From positions 1 through 35,757 of the forward strand of contig MSJI02000720.1 of NCBI GenBank assembly GCA_001931905.2: a stretch of DNA of 35,757 nucleotides, read 5' to 3'. The position numbers were made by a program, and so were the translations under genes. The DNA is from Cladosporium sp. IMV 00045. Its lineage: Eukaryota > Ascomycota > Dothideomycetes > Cladosporiales > Cladosporiaceae. The notes under the pieces are model-generated. The model did not search any database. It was not told where the DNA came from and saw nothing but the letters and a program-made list of their open reading frames with translations. Positions 18,478 to 29,262 of the stretch are shown piece by piece. Position 1 is the first letter of the stretch. Each line of letters begins with the position of its first letter.

Positions 18478-19027
18478 CTTGTAATGTCCCGAAATGCGAT
18501 GTCGGGCCAATGGTCTCTTCTTGCAAGTCCAGGATCAGACTCAAGAAACAGGGAAATCACCACTCATATACTCAAACAGCATCGGCAACGGACACCGCAC
18601 GATTGCCGACTCCATCATGCCATCAATGCACGATCGCTATAAAGAAATGGTTTAGCCAACGTCATGGTAGTGGTTTAGTCGGGGTTCGTCAGGCACGCTT
18701 CTCCTCCATGCAGCAGTTGAACGACGACAAGGCGGGGAATGTAGAAGCTTAAAAAATGGACTATCAAAGCTTCTTCGGGTGATCACGACGCGATGCACCC
18801 TGTGTAATTGAAGGTCCGACAGCGGCGATGTGAAGACGATCCCTTGGAATTGAAGGCAGATACAGCGGCTTCAAGGCTGCATTCTTTTGATCGTAAAGTC
18901 ACGTGTCAACAATCATGTCGTCTCTATTCCATATCACATACATCTAGATATACACAAGCTGCAACCCGGGGTATCATCCATCCATCACATAGCCAAACCG
19001 CAACACAAAACAACCCTCAACACACCT
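18478..19027. other. Intergenic region upstream of the lactonohydrolase gene
   Basis: It separates two minus-strand genes. It may hide a first exon of the lactonohydrolase gene: a short frame starting near 18620 on the minus strand was examined, but it does not encode a signal peptide. A CACGTG site lies near 18901. Nothing else is supported. Confidence 0.45.
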
Positions 19028-20261
19028 TCAACTCGAATAACTAATCTCCAACCCAACATTCCCCAACACCTGATCTTTCCTCCTCAAATTAAACCCGGCC
19101 CCAACACCCACAAGCAGCTCCTTAACCCGCGTCTCCCACAAAATCGTAGCCTTGCCATCAATCCCCAAGCGAGCCTTCAACACGCCCTGAGCGTCATCTT
19201 GCCGCTCGACGAAATCGCTGCTGATGAAGCCGTCAGACTCCTCCGCCGCCGCCGCAGCAGCGGACGCAGTCTGCCACTCCGGTCGAAGCAAGCCTCCTCG
19301 CCCACGCGGTGTCCAAATCGCGCTTCCACAGCTCCAAGCCGACGGAGACGTCGCTCTCATAGCTGTAGACATTGAAGTCGAAGCGGGAGCAGAGCGCAAG
19401 GTTCCTGCCTGCTTTGACGGCATAGCTGGAATTCAAGCTGCCCATGAGCGGGTTGAGGGTCAGGGTCATGGTGTAAGGAAAGCCGGTGTGGACGGGCAAT
19501 GTGGTGAAGCGGAGACCGGTGCTGAGGCCTCCGCTCTTGTTGACGGGGCTGAAGTAGACTTCGCCGCCCATGCTGAGGCGGCCGCTCTGGTGGTCCCAGG
19601 GGTGGGAGGGCGGGCGGGACGAAGGCTGGTGCTCGGGGTTTCGTGGGTCGTAGCCGAAGTTGTACAGGCCACGGAAACCGAGCAGGGCGGCGTCCGTAGA
19701 GAACAAGTACTCGGTCGAGTACTTGCCATAGTCATTCTGCAGCTGGGCGAGAGCAGTGCCGCCGTTGGGAAGAGAGCCGTCTGAGACGCAGTTGAGTTTG
19801 AAGAGCCGGGTTGGGCTGATGCGGCGGAGGTAGAGCGCTTCCAGAGTGCTCGTAGGCAGATAGAAGCGGCCGTAGAGGAGGGCGTCACGGGTGTCTATCC
19901 GCTTGCCACCGTGCCATATTTCCCACTGCCATGCTTCTTCCGGCTTCTGCAATTCCTGAAGGTGTCGGTATCCCCTGACTAGATGTCCAAGCGGAAGGTC
20001 GCTGCTTTTGCTGGCGACTTGCAGGCCTAGACTGGAGAACAGGAAGCTGAACGAGCCATCTACCACGCCTTTGCTACCGAGAGTGTAGCTGGTCGCAAAG
20101 TTCGGACTGGAAAGTGAAGATATGTGCAAACAGACTCCATGAGGAGTGCGAAAGTCGAGGAGGTTGTTGGTGGTCGTCGTCAAGGAGGCGTAGCTGTTGT
20201 CTACGTTCCAGCGCGACGCGGCGTAGAAGGCGGACTGGACGTAGTCCATGAATTCCAGCAT
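19028..20261 (-). CDS. MDM10: Mitochondrial distribution and morphology protein 10, with an apparent one-base frameshift
   Basis: From the ATG at 20261 the protein starts MLEFMDYVQSAFYAASRWN, a hallmark of Mdm10, with SSLSSPNFATSYTLG near residues 57-71 and AVKAGRNLALCSRFDFNVYSYESD further on. Mdm10 is an outer-membrane beta-barrel of the ERMES ER-mitochondria tether and also acts with the SAM assembly complex. The frame that carries all this stops at 19233, in a Gly run. The expected C-terminus, DAQGVLKAR to VGLEISYSS with the barrel's final beta-signal, lies in the +1 frame down to 19028. Dropping one base between about 19330 and 19235 joins them into about 410 residues, a normal Mdm10 length. 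No GT-AG intron of suitable length and phase exists there. Likely causes are an assembly indel, programmed frameshifting or a real lesion. The gene is divergent from MRT4. Confidence 0.93.
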
Positions 20262-20639
20262 TGTGTGTGAGGTCGTGCTGCCATGGCTTATCGTTGCATG
20301 TTGCAATACACTGTCGCGCTTGAAGAAGCGCGAATTGCTCGTGTTTCAGAGGATGATGGGTGACTTGCACTTTCAAGCTGCTGCTTCCGTTATTGGCTTC
20401 TCTGCACCAGCGACCCTGGAAGGTGGGCTCCAGCTCCGGGGGCGGAACCAAGCCGCAACGCCCGCAAAGAAAGTTGGGTTCGCATTTTCATATCTTTTTA
20501 GAAAAGATGCCCTAGCGGAGGAAGAAGTTCAATCAACATCGAGGAAAAAAAGAAAAACCTCGCCAACCAACACAGCTAGTCGACACCTAGCAGAACAAAA
20601 ACCACACACAAACCACACACAAACCACAACACAACCACA
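20262..20639. other. Divergent MDM10/MRT4 promoter with CA-rich MRT4 leader
   Basis: This 378-base gap serves two genes transcribed outward. The last 40 bases before the MRT4 ATG consist of repeated ACCACACACAAA-type phrases (about 20598-20638), an unstructured leader often seen in highly translated fungal genes. No TATA box is evident. Confidence 0.6.
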
Positions 20640-21362
20640 ATGCCGAAATCCAAGCGTTCCAAGGTCGTGCACACCTCGCAAGTGCAAAAGAAGCCCGCGA
20701 AGGAGATCAACGCCGCCCTCTTCGAGCTCGTGCAAGAAGCCGTCGACGCCTACGCGCACATCTTTGTCTTCAGCGTCGACAACATGCGCAACACGTACCT
20801 CAAGGAAGTGCGCCAGCACTTCTCGGACTCGCGCCTGTTCTTCGGCAAGACGAAAGTGATGGCGAAGGCGCTCGGCCTGACGGACGCCGAGGAGCACGCG
20901 CCGGGTCTGCACAAGCTGAGCAAATACCTGCAGGGCAGCGTCGGCCTGCTGTGCACGAACCGCGAGCCCAAGGAGATCCTGGAGTACTTCGAGGGGTTTG
21001 TCGAGGTCGACTTTGCGCGCGCCGGCATGCCGGCCACGAGGACGTTCACCGTGCCCGCGGGCGTGGTGTACAGCACTGGCGGCGAGCAGCCGGCGGAGCA
21101 GGACGTGCCCATGCCGCATTCGCTGGAGGCGACGGTGCGCAAGTGGGGAATGCCGACTAAGCTGGACAAGGGAAAGGTCGTCTGTCTGGAGGACTACGCG
21201 GTGTGCACTGAGGGCAAGGTTATGAACAGCGATCAGACGGCGCTGCTGAAGCTGTTCGGCATTGCGACTGCGGAGTTCAAGGTGCAGGTTTTGGCGCACT
21301 GGAGCTCGGAGACGGGAGAGGTTGAGGAGGTAGAAGGCGCCGATGCGGTCATGTCAAATTGA
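20640..21362 (+). CDS. MRT4: Ribosome assembly factor MRT4 (uL10-like)
   Basis: An intronless frame of 240 residues starts MPKSKRSKVVHTSQVQKK. It shares the fold of the ribosomal stalk protein P0/uL10. Mrt4 takes the P0 place on 25S rRNA in nuclear pre-60S particles and is later exchanged for P0. Visible marks are the basic start, the RNA-binding domain with FVFSVDNMRNTYLKEVRQ (about 42-59) and SRLFFGKTKVMAKALG, and the inserted Mrt4-type second domain with PHSLEATVRKWGMPTKL (about 160-176) and LFGIATAEFKVQ. The acidic P-protein tail (EESDDDMGFGLFD type) that P0 needs is absent, which separates Mrt4 from P0. The length is normal for the family (yeast 236). The 5' side shares a promoter with MDM10. 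Confidence 0.96.
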   Translation: MPKSKRSKVVHTSQVQKKPAKEINAALFELVQEAVDAYAHIFVFSVDNMRNTYLKEVRQHFSDSRLFFGKTKVMAKALGLTDAEEHAPGLHKLSKYLQGSVGLLCTNREPKEILEYFEGFVEVDFARAGMPATRTFTVPAGVVYSTGGEQPAEQDVPMPHSLEATVRKWGMPTKLDKGKVVCLEDYAVCTEGKVMNSDQTALLKLFGIATAEFKVQVLAHWSSETGEVEEVEGADAVMSN

Positions 21363-21654
21363 TTTTCAAATAATACAAAACTACGGACGGACACAGAGAG
21401 GAAGGGATAGAATGGCTGTTTTTGGCTGGGCGTATAGGCGGGGTTTCTTGATCGGATCTGTTTTTACTAGGACATTTGATATCATTCTGCATTTCAATTC
21501 AGCGAAGGCGTTGGATGGGTTTCATGGCTTTTTTGTGTCCGGCCTCTTTTCTCATTTAGGCTAGCTAGCTGCGCGAAATGCACACTCGTTCTAAAGCCGA
21601 TGCAAACGCCTGATTTCATCCCAGCCCTTCGCCCAACTACAAATAACAACACGC

Positions 21655-22275
21655 TTAAGCCTCGGTGGAGAGCTTGGCCTTGCCGTTGGTGACCTTGACA
21701 CCGAGCTCCTTCGCGCGGGAGACAATCTCTATCCTCTTCTTGGCGGAGACGGCGTGGGCGATCCTGAAATGGTTGTTAGTTTCCTGGTGAAGAATGGCGG
21801 ATGAAGTCCAGTGTGTTCAAGAGAGAGTCTTACTCAGCGGCGTAGGTCTTGTTGTGCATGAGGAGAAGGTCGAGGTCACGGGTGTTGTTGACGAGGAAAG
21901 CCTTGTGGCCGGAGGGCATCATGTGGCGGGTCTTCTTGTTGCTGCCGTAGCCAATCTGTAAAAGGATCGGACAATCAGCCATTGCGTTCCTTCGAGTATT
22001 CCCATCGCAGTAATTATCTTCGCATTGAGAGAGAAATTTCTCCTCCGATCCTCCATCTTCCTCAAAATCGCAATCGCTTCCGGTTTGTCCTTGCAGGGAT
22101 TTCAACGCACCTTGGGCATAACGGCCTGGCCCTTGAAGCGTCTCCTCACGGCATTGTCGATACCCTTGGGCTTCCTCCAGCTCTCGCCAACGCACTTGAA
22201 GCGGTCACTCTGGTGACGCTTGAACTGCGCGGTGCGCTTCTTGACGATCGGGACGTGCTTCTTTGCGGCAACCAT
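21655..22275 (-). CDS. RPL32: 60S ribosomal protein eL32
   Basis: Exons 22275-22111, 21955-21834 and 21763-21655, with introns of 155 and 70 bp, encode 131 residues; yeast eL32 has 130. The start [20 protein letters not shown], the middle [20 protein letters not shown] and the joined [20 protein letters not shown] are diagnostic of eL32. The two joints (VMPK-IGYG and TYAA-E-IAHA) restore conserved text. It is a basic structural protein of the large subunit. The ATG sits directly after a strong acceptor (branch CTAAC, then CACAG), so a further intron probably lies in the 5' leader. It is convergent with MRT4, with only 292 bases between the stops. Confidence 0.98.
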
Positions 22276-22409
22276 CTGTGCGGTCTGAGGTTAGTGATTT
22301 GATGCTCCGGGTGGTGTGAGGGATCCGGCCGTGGAATGAAACTCTCGAGTCGGAAATCGTGGGACGGTATTCTGCTCGAGCGTTCGGATTTGGCGGTTCA
22401 AGAACGTAC
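22276..22409 (-). other. Probable 5'-leader intron of RPL32
   Basis: On the minus strand GTACGT starts at 22409, and a CTAAC branch point with acceptor CACAG ends at 22276, immediately before the ATG. The 134-bp span has the right size, and leader introns are common in fungal ribosomal protein genes. RNA evidence is needed for the donor, because other GT sites exist. Confidence 0.55.
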
Positions 22410-24243
22410 TTTGTCGGTGTTGGCGGTGTCGTCGGTCGGGGTCGCTGGTCGATTCGCGGTCGTCGTGAAGTCGCTTCCCTCAATTCGCGGGCAGCACACA
22501 ACGCAAATTCGTTCAATATGGGCCGTGCACCCACCACGCCAAGGCGTCCTCCCGGCAAACATTCCGCATTCGCTGGAAGCAGTACTTCTCCACTAGGAAC
22601 TTCAGTACTACTGCTGTCCCATCAGTGCTACATGCAAAGTGATGGCGAAACATAGCACAATCACTGCGCCCAACAGAACATTTACATAGCCGCAAGGCTC
22701 GTATAAATCAGTCAGTAACAATTCATGTATGACTCTCTCAGTGTATATTCATGCTTGTCAGCCACACAGCCTGTCCGTATATGCTTAAGATTATTGAGAG
22801 TCGAGATGCTCATCAGTATATATCGTTTTACCTGTAGGCATCGCACCCGGTCTTAAGTATCACTCTTGTCGTCTTTTCTTTCTACTACCTTCGAACAACT
22901 AACACAGCATGCTACCATACACGAAGGCCCTTCGCATCATCAAGATCGACGTCTCAACGTCGACCGAAAATCAAGGATTCACCACGGCCAACAGCAGACC
23001 CATCTGGAATCCTCGTCGAATTGCATGCTCCTGCCATTTCCAGGACCGTGATCTAAGATGCTTGACCCAGGAAGAATCCTTGTGAATGAGGAGCCATCAC
23101 CGATCAAGCCTGGCCCCGGCATGCCAAACCACAGGACAGAAGTACGGATTGCTACACTTGCGGACGTTCGAGACACTCTCGGGGCGCTCTAGGCCAGAAA
23201 AGGAGATCATTTTGTGACTGCCTTGGCCAAACAAATCCGGACAAAGCTGGGCTAGGCGCAAGTTCAAGCAGAATCTATCTGGATGGGACGAGATCAATTG
23301 CACAAAACCTCGAAGGATCTCGCAAGCGCAAAAGGAGCGCACCGAAGCACCAAAAGTTGGTGAACGCAGGACCTGCCACGCGAATTATAGTACCTGACAC
23401 AGATGAAACTTGATAAATAATCAAGTGCCCATGCAGATATATAAAAGTAGAGATCCACCCCACTCGGAAAGCCATATGCATCGTTAACCCAACGAACGCA
23501 CAGGCACAACAAGAGGCGTATCATTTGAACAAGCACTCATTATGGATCGAGAACCGGCGAGATCACCAATACACACACCGCGAACACTCTTCGAGAACGA
23601 AACACCGCAGCATCGCTCGTGACAGCATCACATTTCGCAGAGCGAGCGGTATTCCCAGACTTTTGAGCAGACAGGCCGATTGAGAGAGTCAGCTATAGCC
23701 ACGGTATTGACAATCAATGACCATCCATCTCGAGCCATCAAATGTGACGCATTACACCATAGGATTGGCCCCCAACCGACACCAAACTCACCTTCTTCGA
23801 TCACAAGAGGACTGAAACAGCCCTTCCGGCCATACCGTACATCATAATAACGCTCCATAATATTGCAAGCTTGTCGTCTCTATCTTCCCATATCCTTCCA
23901 CACTCTCAATCAGAATGACAACAAAGCTCTAAGAACGACGCTCGTGATCTTCGTCATCGGCTTCTCATAAATGGAGTGTGTCCTATAAATCACTTACCGT
24001 TGTAAAAACAATATACTCATATACAAGATGCAAAATCACCACGGTAGAAAGGTCGTGAAGACTACCATTGCCTTTGCAAAACCAACGACAATCAACGACA
24101 ATCAACGACATGGACGGGGAGTAGCAGCAGCAGCGATTCCAAACAATCATTGGTACATTACAATAATCGATCCTCGCACAAAGCAATCCCACCACCACCC
24201 CCTCTCCGAACCCATCTCAATCCAGCCCGACAAAACCCCCAAC
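22410..24243. other. Gene-poor stretch of 1.8 kb
   Basis: The left end should hold the RPL32 promoter. The rest is AT-richer than its neighbours, with only short frames (up to 81 codons) in conflicting orientations and no domain. A TATA-like tatataaaag occurs at about 23439 with no convincing gene after it; the next ATG frame (23541) has only about 26 codons. Near 24081-24110 the phrase aatcaacgac repeats three times in tandem. A non-coding RNA cannot be excluded. Confidence 0.45.
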
Positions 24244-24699
24244 CTAAAAAACCAACACAGCCGTCCTAACAGTCAACCCCAACAAAACCACCGACGAAAG
24301 CGAGAAAAGCGTAAACCTCGGCATAATCCTATTAACCGTCGCCTGCAGCACCGAATGCGCAATCCTCAACGCAACATATCCCCAAGCAGCATAAACAGTC
24401 GCATCATCATCCACGCCCAAAAGCGTGAGAGCCAGCGCATTCGCGACAAAATACGTCGGCTGCTCGTGCAGGTGGTTGAAGTTCTGCGCCGGCCACTGGC
24501 ACTCCGGCGGCAGCATGGTTTCCATGCGCGCCTGGTTGAAGGAAGGGTCCATGCTCACTTTGTGCTTGCTGAGCGCCGGCAGGCGTTTGCTGTACATCCA
24601 GCCTTCCATGACGAAGGTCCAGAGGTTGAGGGTGACGAGGGGGGCGAGGAGGGGGGCGGTCACGCCGGAGGGGGAGGTGAGTGAGTTGAGGATTGGCAT
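24244..24699 (-). CDS. MAPEG-family membrane protein
   Basis: One exon of 151 residues from the ATG at 24699; the longer open frame upstream adds low-complexity text and is unlikely to be translated. Four hydrophobic segments are visible at about 15-34, 82-96, 103-121 and 130-150. The MAPEG mark is the N-x-x-x-E-x-P motif with Asn75, Glu79 and Pro81 in NFNHLHEQPTYFVANALAL, and Arg112 with His115 in the third helix (LRIAHS). MAPEG members are trimeric endomembrane proteins; some conjugate glutathione or reduce lipid peroxides, and many fungal ones are uncharacterised. The residues for glutathione binding cannot be confirmed here, so no reaction is assigned. Confidence 0.87.
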   Translation of the reverse strand: MPILNSLTSPSGVTAPLLAPLVTLNLWTFVMEGWMYSKRLPALSKHKVSMDPSFNQARMETMLPPECQWPAQNFNHLHEQPTYFVANALALTLLGVDDDATVYAAWGYVALRIAHSVLQATVNRIMPRFTLFSLSSVVLLGLTVRTAVLVF

Positions 24700-25902
24700 T
24701 GTTGTTGTTGATGGGGGATTTGTTTTGGTTGGGTGTTTGAATTGGCAATCGGTAGTTGGCCTGTGTTGGCTTCTGTTGGGAGGCTGTTTCGCTGTATGTT
24801 GATTCTCTCGTGAAGTCGGCGAACAGATTGGTCGACTGGGGGAGGAACTCACTCAGATCTCGCGAGCAGGGATGCACGAGATGACTTCTTATACGCCAAT
24901 ACCTGGACGAGCGGAGAACGACCTCCTATCAAGGGAGGAGGGGGAACAGGGGTCCATAGATATGCACATGCGCGGCACGAACCAAAGAAGCAAGGTGGCA
25001 TGGCCGGCCCCCTCAGATGAAATCAAATCATAAAATGGAGCTAAAAGTGAAGGGTAGAGCTCTCTAGATCGATCGCCCAGAGCTGGGGCTGGCTGGCTGT
25101 GAACCTCAATGGACATGCGGCGTTATTACCGAGGCACGCGAGGGAAGCGAGACTTGTGGCTGCATAGAGCGATGATGGTAGACTGCAGAAATCAAGATTC
25201 TGCGCAGATTGAGGTCTGTGAGATCTCGTCAATATACATGTGGCATATTTCTTCTTCCGATCGAAATATTCGAGTACATTTAGCGACAAACGAGGATATA
25301 ATCACGTGTTTTAAGCTGAAAACCATATCAAAACCACGACCAACTTCTGCAATACCATGATTCGCAAGATAGCATCCATGAAAGGAATCTCACCTTCATC
25401 CCACATGTATCTTTGAATCGATGTATATATGCTCTCCTATTGTGATCAAACCCGATATAGCAGTGAAGATGTGGCATCACCAAACCATCACAAAGAAGAC
25501 ATTTAAACACAGCGCCATCCTTCCTTTCTTCCCACAATATGTAAGCGTTTGATGTGCAGAACATTCATCTAACGATAGATAGCGAAACCCGATCTCAATA
25601 AGAGAAAAGCGTCGAAACGCCTGTTACAATCCATATTCTCACTTCGCCTCCTCCCTCTACATACATACCTACATATAATAACATAAGATGCAAACATACA
25701 ACCCACAACATGCAATGATATCTCAAGCAGCCTCCAAAACCCCCCAAAACCCCAATCTGCGATGACAAAAACAACAAAAGCGCCAAACCCAACTCATAAA
25801 CCCAATCATGACTTTCCATACCTCCTGTTTCAACACCGAATCAAAATCCCAAACCAAACTCCCCCAAGACAAAAAGAAATCCCCTCAATTCCTATCTCGC
25901 AG
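24700..25902. other. Intergenic stretch of 1.2 kb
   Basis: It contains the promoter of the MAPEG gene (left) and the 3' region of the WD40 gene (right). A frame at 25762-26127 (+) is proline-rich and antisense to the WD40 C-terminal exon; it looks like a shadow. No RNA gene is seen. Confidence 0.5.
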
Positions 25903-28900
25903 TCAACTCCCCTCCCTCAACCTAAACCCACACCCCTGACAAACCAACCTGACCCCACCCTCCCCTCTGAGCGCATTGAACCCCCTCCCGCCACACCTGC
26001 GACAAACCATACGCCTCTCCGGTCCCTCCTCTTCCGCATCGCCAAAAACATCCTCCTCCCCATCATCCTCCCCCTCCCCCTCCCCTTCCTCCTTCCCCCT
26101 CAGAAATCTCCACACTCAACCGACTAACAACACTAGCCTTACTCGCCCTCCTCGGCTCGCGGGATCAGGATGCAAGCGTTCCTGCTCCACCCGCTTCCGC
26201 CGCAACTCAAGCGGCCGCGCAAAACGGGCAGGATCCCAGAAGAAATCCGAATGCCCGCAGCGTTGACGACCATGCCGTCGCCTTCGGCGCGGCGGCGTGC
26301 GAGCTCGGATTCGTAGGAGAGGGCGCCGGCTTCGTCGGAGTTGGCGCGGGGGGAGGCGGAGGTGGGGGGTGTGGAGGGGGATTGCGATTGGGAGTGGGAT
26401 TGTTCGTGTGAGTGGGAGCGGGCTTCGATGTCGGCTTCGGCTTGGGCTTCTGCTTCGCCGGTTTGGTTGGAGGTGCTATTGGTGCTGGTGGTGGAGCGGA
26501 GATTCGATTCCGGTTTTGAAGAGGAAGACTGGCCGAGAGATTTCCGCGGCGAGACGCTGCGGCTGGTTGTTTTGCTGAGATGTGAGCCGTCGCTGCCATT
26601 GACGTTCGACGTGCTGGCGATTCCCTGCCGCCAGGAGAGAATGCGATCTGAAGGTGCGACGTGGGAAGACGCGGCAGAAGTCCTCCCATCGCGCAAGCTG
26701 CGCTGGCTAGCTTTTGTCGCGATCGAGGCTCCAGCGATAGAGTTGGTCCGACTTGAAGTACCGGGCCTTTTGCTACCGAAAACGGAGCCGCGATCCCAAT
26801 CGTCTACTCTTCTCTTCGACCAAGCGCAGTCTTGTCGGAAAATCTTGATCTTGCCAGTATAATCGGCCGTGACGATGATGCTGCCATCTTTGTGAGCGGC
26901 CTTCGCCGTGTTGTTATGCGGGAGAGACTCTCTCGGCCTGTCGAGACTCCCTCTGACTTCTAGCGAAGAGCGCAGAAAACTCCCATTCTCCGTAGCCGGT
27001 CTTGAAGAATTGTGGCTTTCCGCGCGCTCGCGTTGGCTCATGAGCGTGACGGGCGGCGGATTGCAAAGGTCATAAACCGGGTCCTCGCTCTTCCCCAGTA
27101 AATGTCTCGTCTTCGCCGGCGCGAAACAGGCCGCTGTGGTGGGTGAATCGTGGGCCTCGAAGATCTCGACGGGCTGCTTGTCGCGCGCGTCGTTGTGCGT
27201 TCCACACGCGTCTAGAGACCAAATGAATGCTTTGCGATCCTCACTCCCGCACACGACGTGATGACCGTCGTCGCTGAGGGAAGCGCGGATTTGCGATGAA
27301 CTGTTCTGCATCCCCTTAAATTTCAGCTCGAGGCTCTTATCCCTGAAATTATACAATCGCACTCTCGAATCGTTACTTGTGATCAGAAGCTTGATGTCGC
27401 CGCTCGATCCGTGATAGGCCTGAATAGCGGTGATCTTGCTGCCTCTTGCGTTGGGGCCTCTGCCCGACCGGACCAAAATCTGAGTCTGGTACTTCAAACC
27501 CTCTGTCTCGTAGAACAGACACTGCCCGTCCAGACAGCCGGCCATGGCATATTTCCCATCCGGAGTAAAAGCCACAGCAGTGATCATATCCGGCGCTTGA
27601 ACGGTGAACGCAACGCTTTTGTCAGGGATGCTCCAAAGTCGCAACTTCCCATCGAGCGAGCCTGCCAGGAAGAACCGATCATCTTTCGGATGAAACGATA
27701 TCGACGGCACGAAATCATTGTGTCGAAAAGTGCAAAGACACTCCTTCCGCGAGACGTGCCACAACCGCACCGTCTTATCCATCGAAGACGACAGGAGGAA
27801 ATTGTTCTTACTCCAGCTGAGATCCAAAATCGTCGAACCGTGACCTTCCCACTCGCGAACGGGCTGCGAGACGAAGACGGGCGCATTCAAGCGCTCCGCC
27901 GGACAGCTGTCGCCGCCGCTACTGCCCCTCTCAGACTCCAGGTATTCACTCTTCCGCCGATCCTCCGGACTGGCCAAGACCTGCCACACCCGCACGATCA
28001 TGTCCGCTCCCGCGGCGGCGAGGTACTTCCCATCCTTGCTGAACTCCATCGCCCAGACGGTATCCTGCTCCGCGGCGGTGGAGCTCTTCCTCCGTCCGAA
28101 CATATTACTATTCGACCTCGCGAGTCTCCTCCGCTTGCCACAATGCAGCTCCTGCGCGAGGAACAGGCGATCGAATTCGCGCTTCGCCTTGAACTTCGAG
28201 CGGACCTTGACATAGGCCGGCGGCAGCGGGTGTCTCGGGTTGAACTCCATGTTATCCAAAGGCTGGGCGAACACATGCGCATCGGTACCTTCAGGCCTGA
28301 CCTCGGCGCCGTCGTAGTCGTCGTCCACAACGGCCTGGTCGGGGGAAGCCTTTTTCTTACTGCCGCCTCCCATCAAGCGGTTGAGGAAAGTGACGGCTTT
28401 GGCACCTTTCTTCAGCTCTTTGCGCGCGCTGTCGCCGGTGTCGGATCTGCTTGGAGGACGGGCTGCTGGCGCGGCATTCTGTTTCTTCTCATCGTCGTGG
28501 GTGTATGCGCTGCTGGAAGTCGTCGGTCGCAGGGCAGTCGGCGAGACTGCAGTGCGTTTGAGGATTTGCTATTTGGCGCGAAGAGAAAAGCTGACAGTCA
28601 GCTCTGCTGTGGCTGCTTACATATATAGAGAGAGGAAAGGAAGAGGACAGGACAGAATGTCTTCCTTCGCTTCGGACAGTCTTACCTGCGACAGAGGATC
28701 GATCGGAGAGCGGACCTCACCACCATGTCTGAGACTGGTGCTCGCATCGCGGCTTGGGCTTGGCTCCCTGCTGCGCGATGAAGTCGCGTTTGACACCGTC
28801 TTATGCAAGCGACCTGGTGACGGCTGGCTAGACGAGGGTGTGGAGGGTCTACCTGCCGTCATGATGTTAACTTTTGGTCGCGCGCGCGTGCTGCGCCGTG

Positions 28901-29262
28901 CCTTGCATGACTTGGTCGGATGGACTAATAGATATCCCACGTGGTCAAGAAGGGAGGGCGAGGAGATCGGTTAAATGAGGAAGAACTTGGTTTCTCCGGT
29001 CACACATCTTTCCTCACGATCTCTCTCTAATGCTCTGGCGTGAGGCGCAGCCCATGGTACGGCGGGACAATGATCACATACCAACGCTGTTGCGTCCAAC
29101 ACTCGAGGCCGTGCCGGGCCGGGCGGTCGGTCTGTCAAACTCAAAGCTGCTGCTGTCAGCTCTGCTGGAAGGGACAAGAACGGGACTCGTGATCGGTGAC
29201 ATATCCGAGTGCTGGTTATAAGGGTCCGTGAGGGTGAAGGCGGGCAGGGCATCGTCGACCAT
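25903..29262 (-). CDS. WDR44-like WD40-repeat protein with C-terminal zinc ribbon; apparent frameshift near the end
   Basis: Exons 29262-29082, 28852-28686 and 28568-about 26143 are joined by introns of 229 and 117 bp (branch TTAAC and acceptor GGCAG; acceptor AATAG). A last exon at about 26091-25903 follows a 51-bp intron (donor GTAAGG). The product is about 987 residues. Residues 1-180 are Ser/Pro-rich and disordered; EFNPRHPLPPAYVKVRSK precedes a propeller of about seven WD40 repeats (about 290-710), with units such as SSSMDKTVRLWHVSRKECL. A Ser-rich tail follows. The layout resembles WDR44/rabphilin-11 and yeast YMR102C, whose roles are poorly defined. Near 26250 the frame must change by one base to reach SDFFWDPARFARPLELRRKR, then the zinc ribbon CRRCG...CQGCG. 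Without the change the protein ends at 26139 with unlike residues. The internal WD40 exon is certain, but the end is inferred. Confidence 0.88.

Noticed and set aside
19281..19315. A 29- or 35-base intron to repair the MDM10 frame
   Set aside because: Both are too short for a fungal intron, and their lengths leave the wrong phase.
23439..23640. TATA-like box followed by a short ORF
   Set aside because: The frame of about 26 codons after it has no supporting feature; kept only as a note in the gap description.
24028..24684. Plus-strand open frame of 218 codons
   Set aside because: Its second half is antisense to the MAPEG gene, and its first half is low-complexity text without a domain.
27411..28628. 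Plus-strand open frame of 405 codons
   Set aside because: It is antisense to the WD40 exon and shows no protein-like domain.
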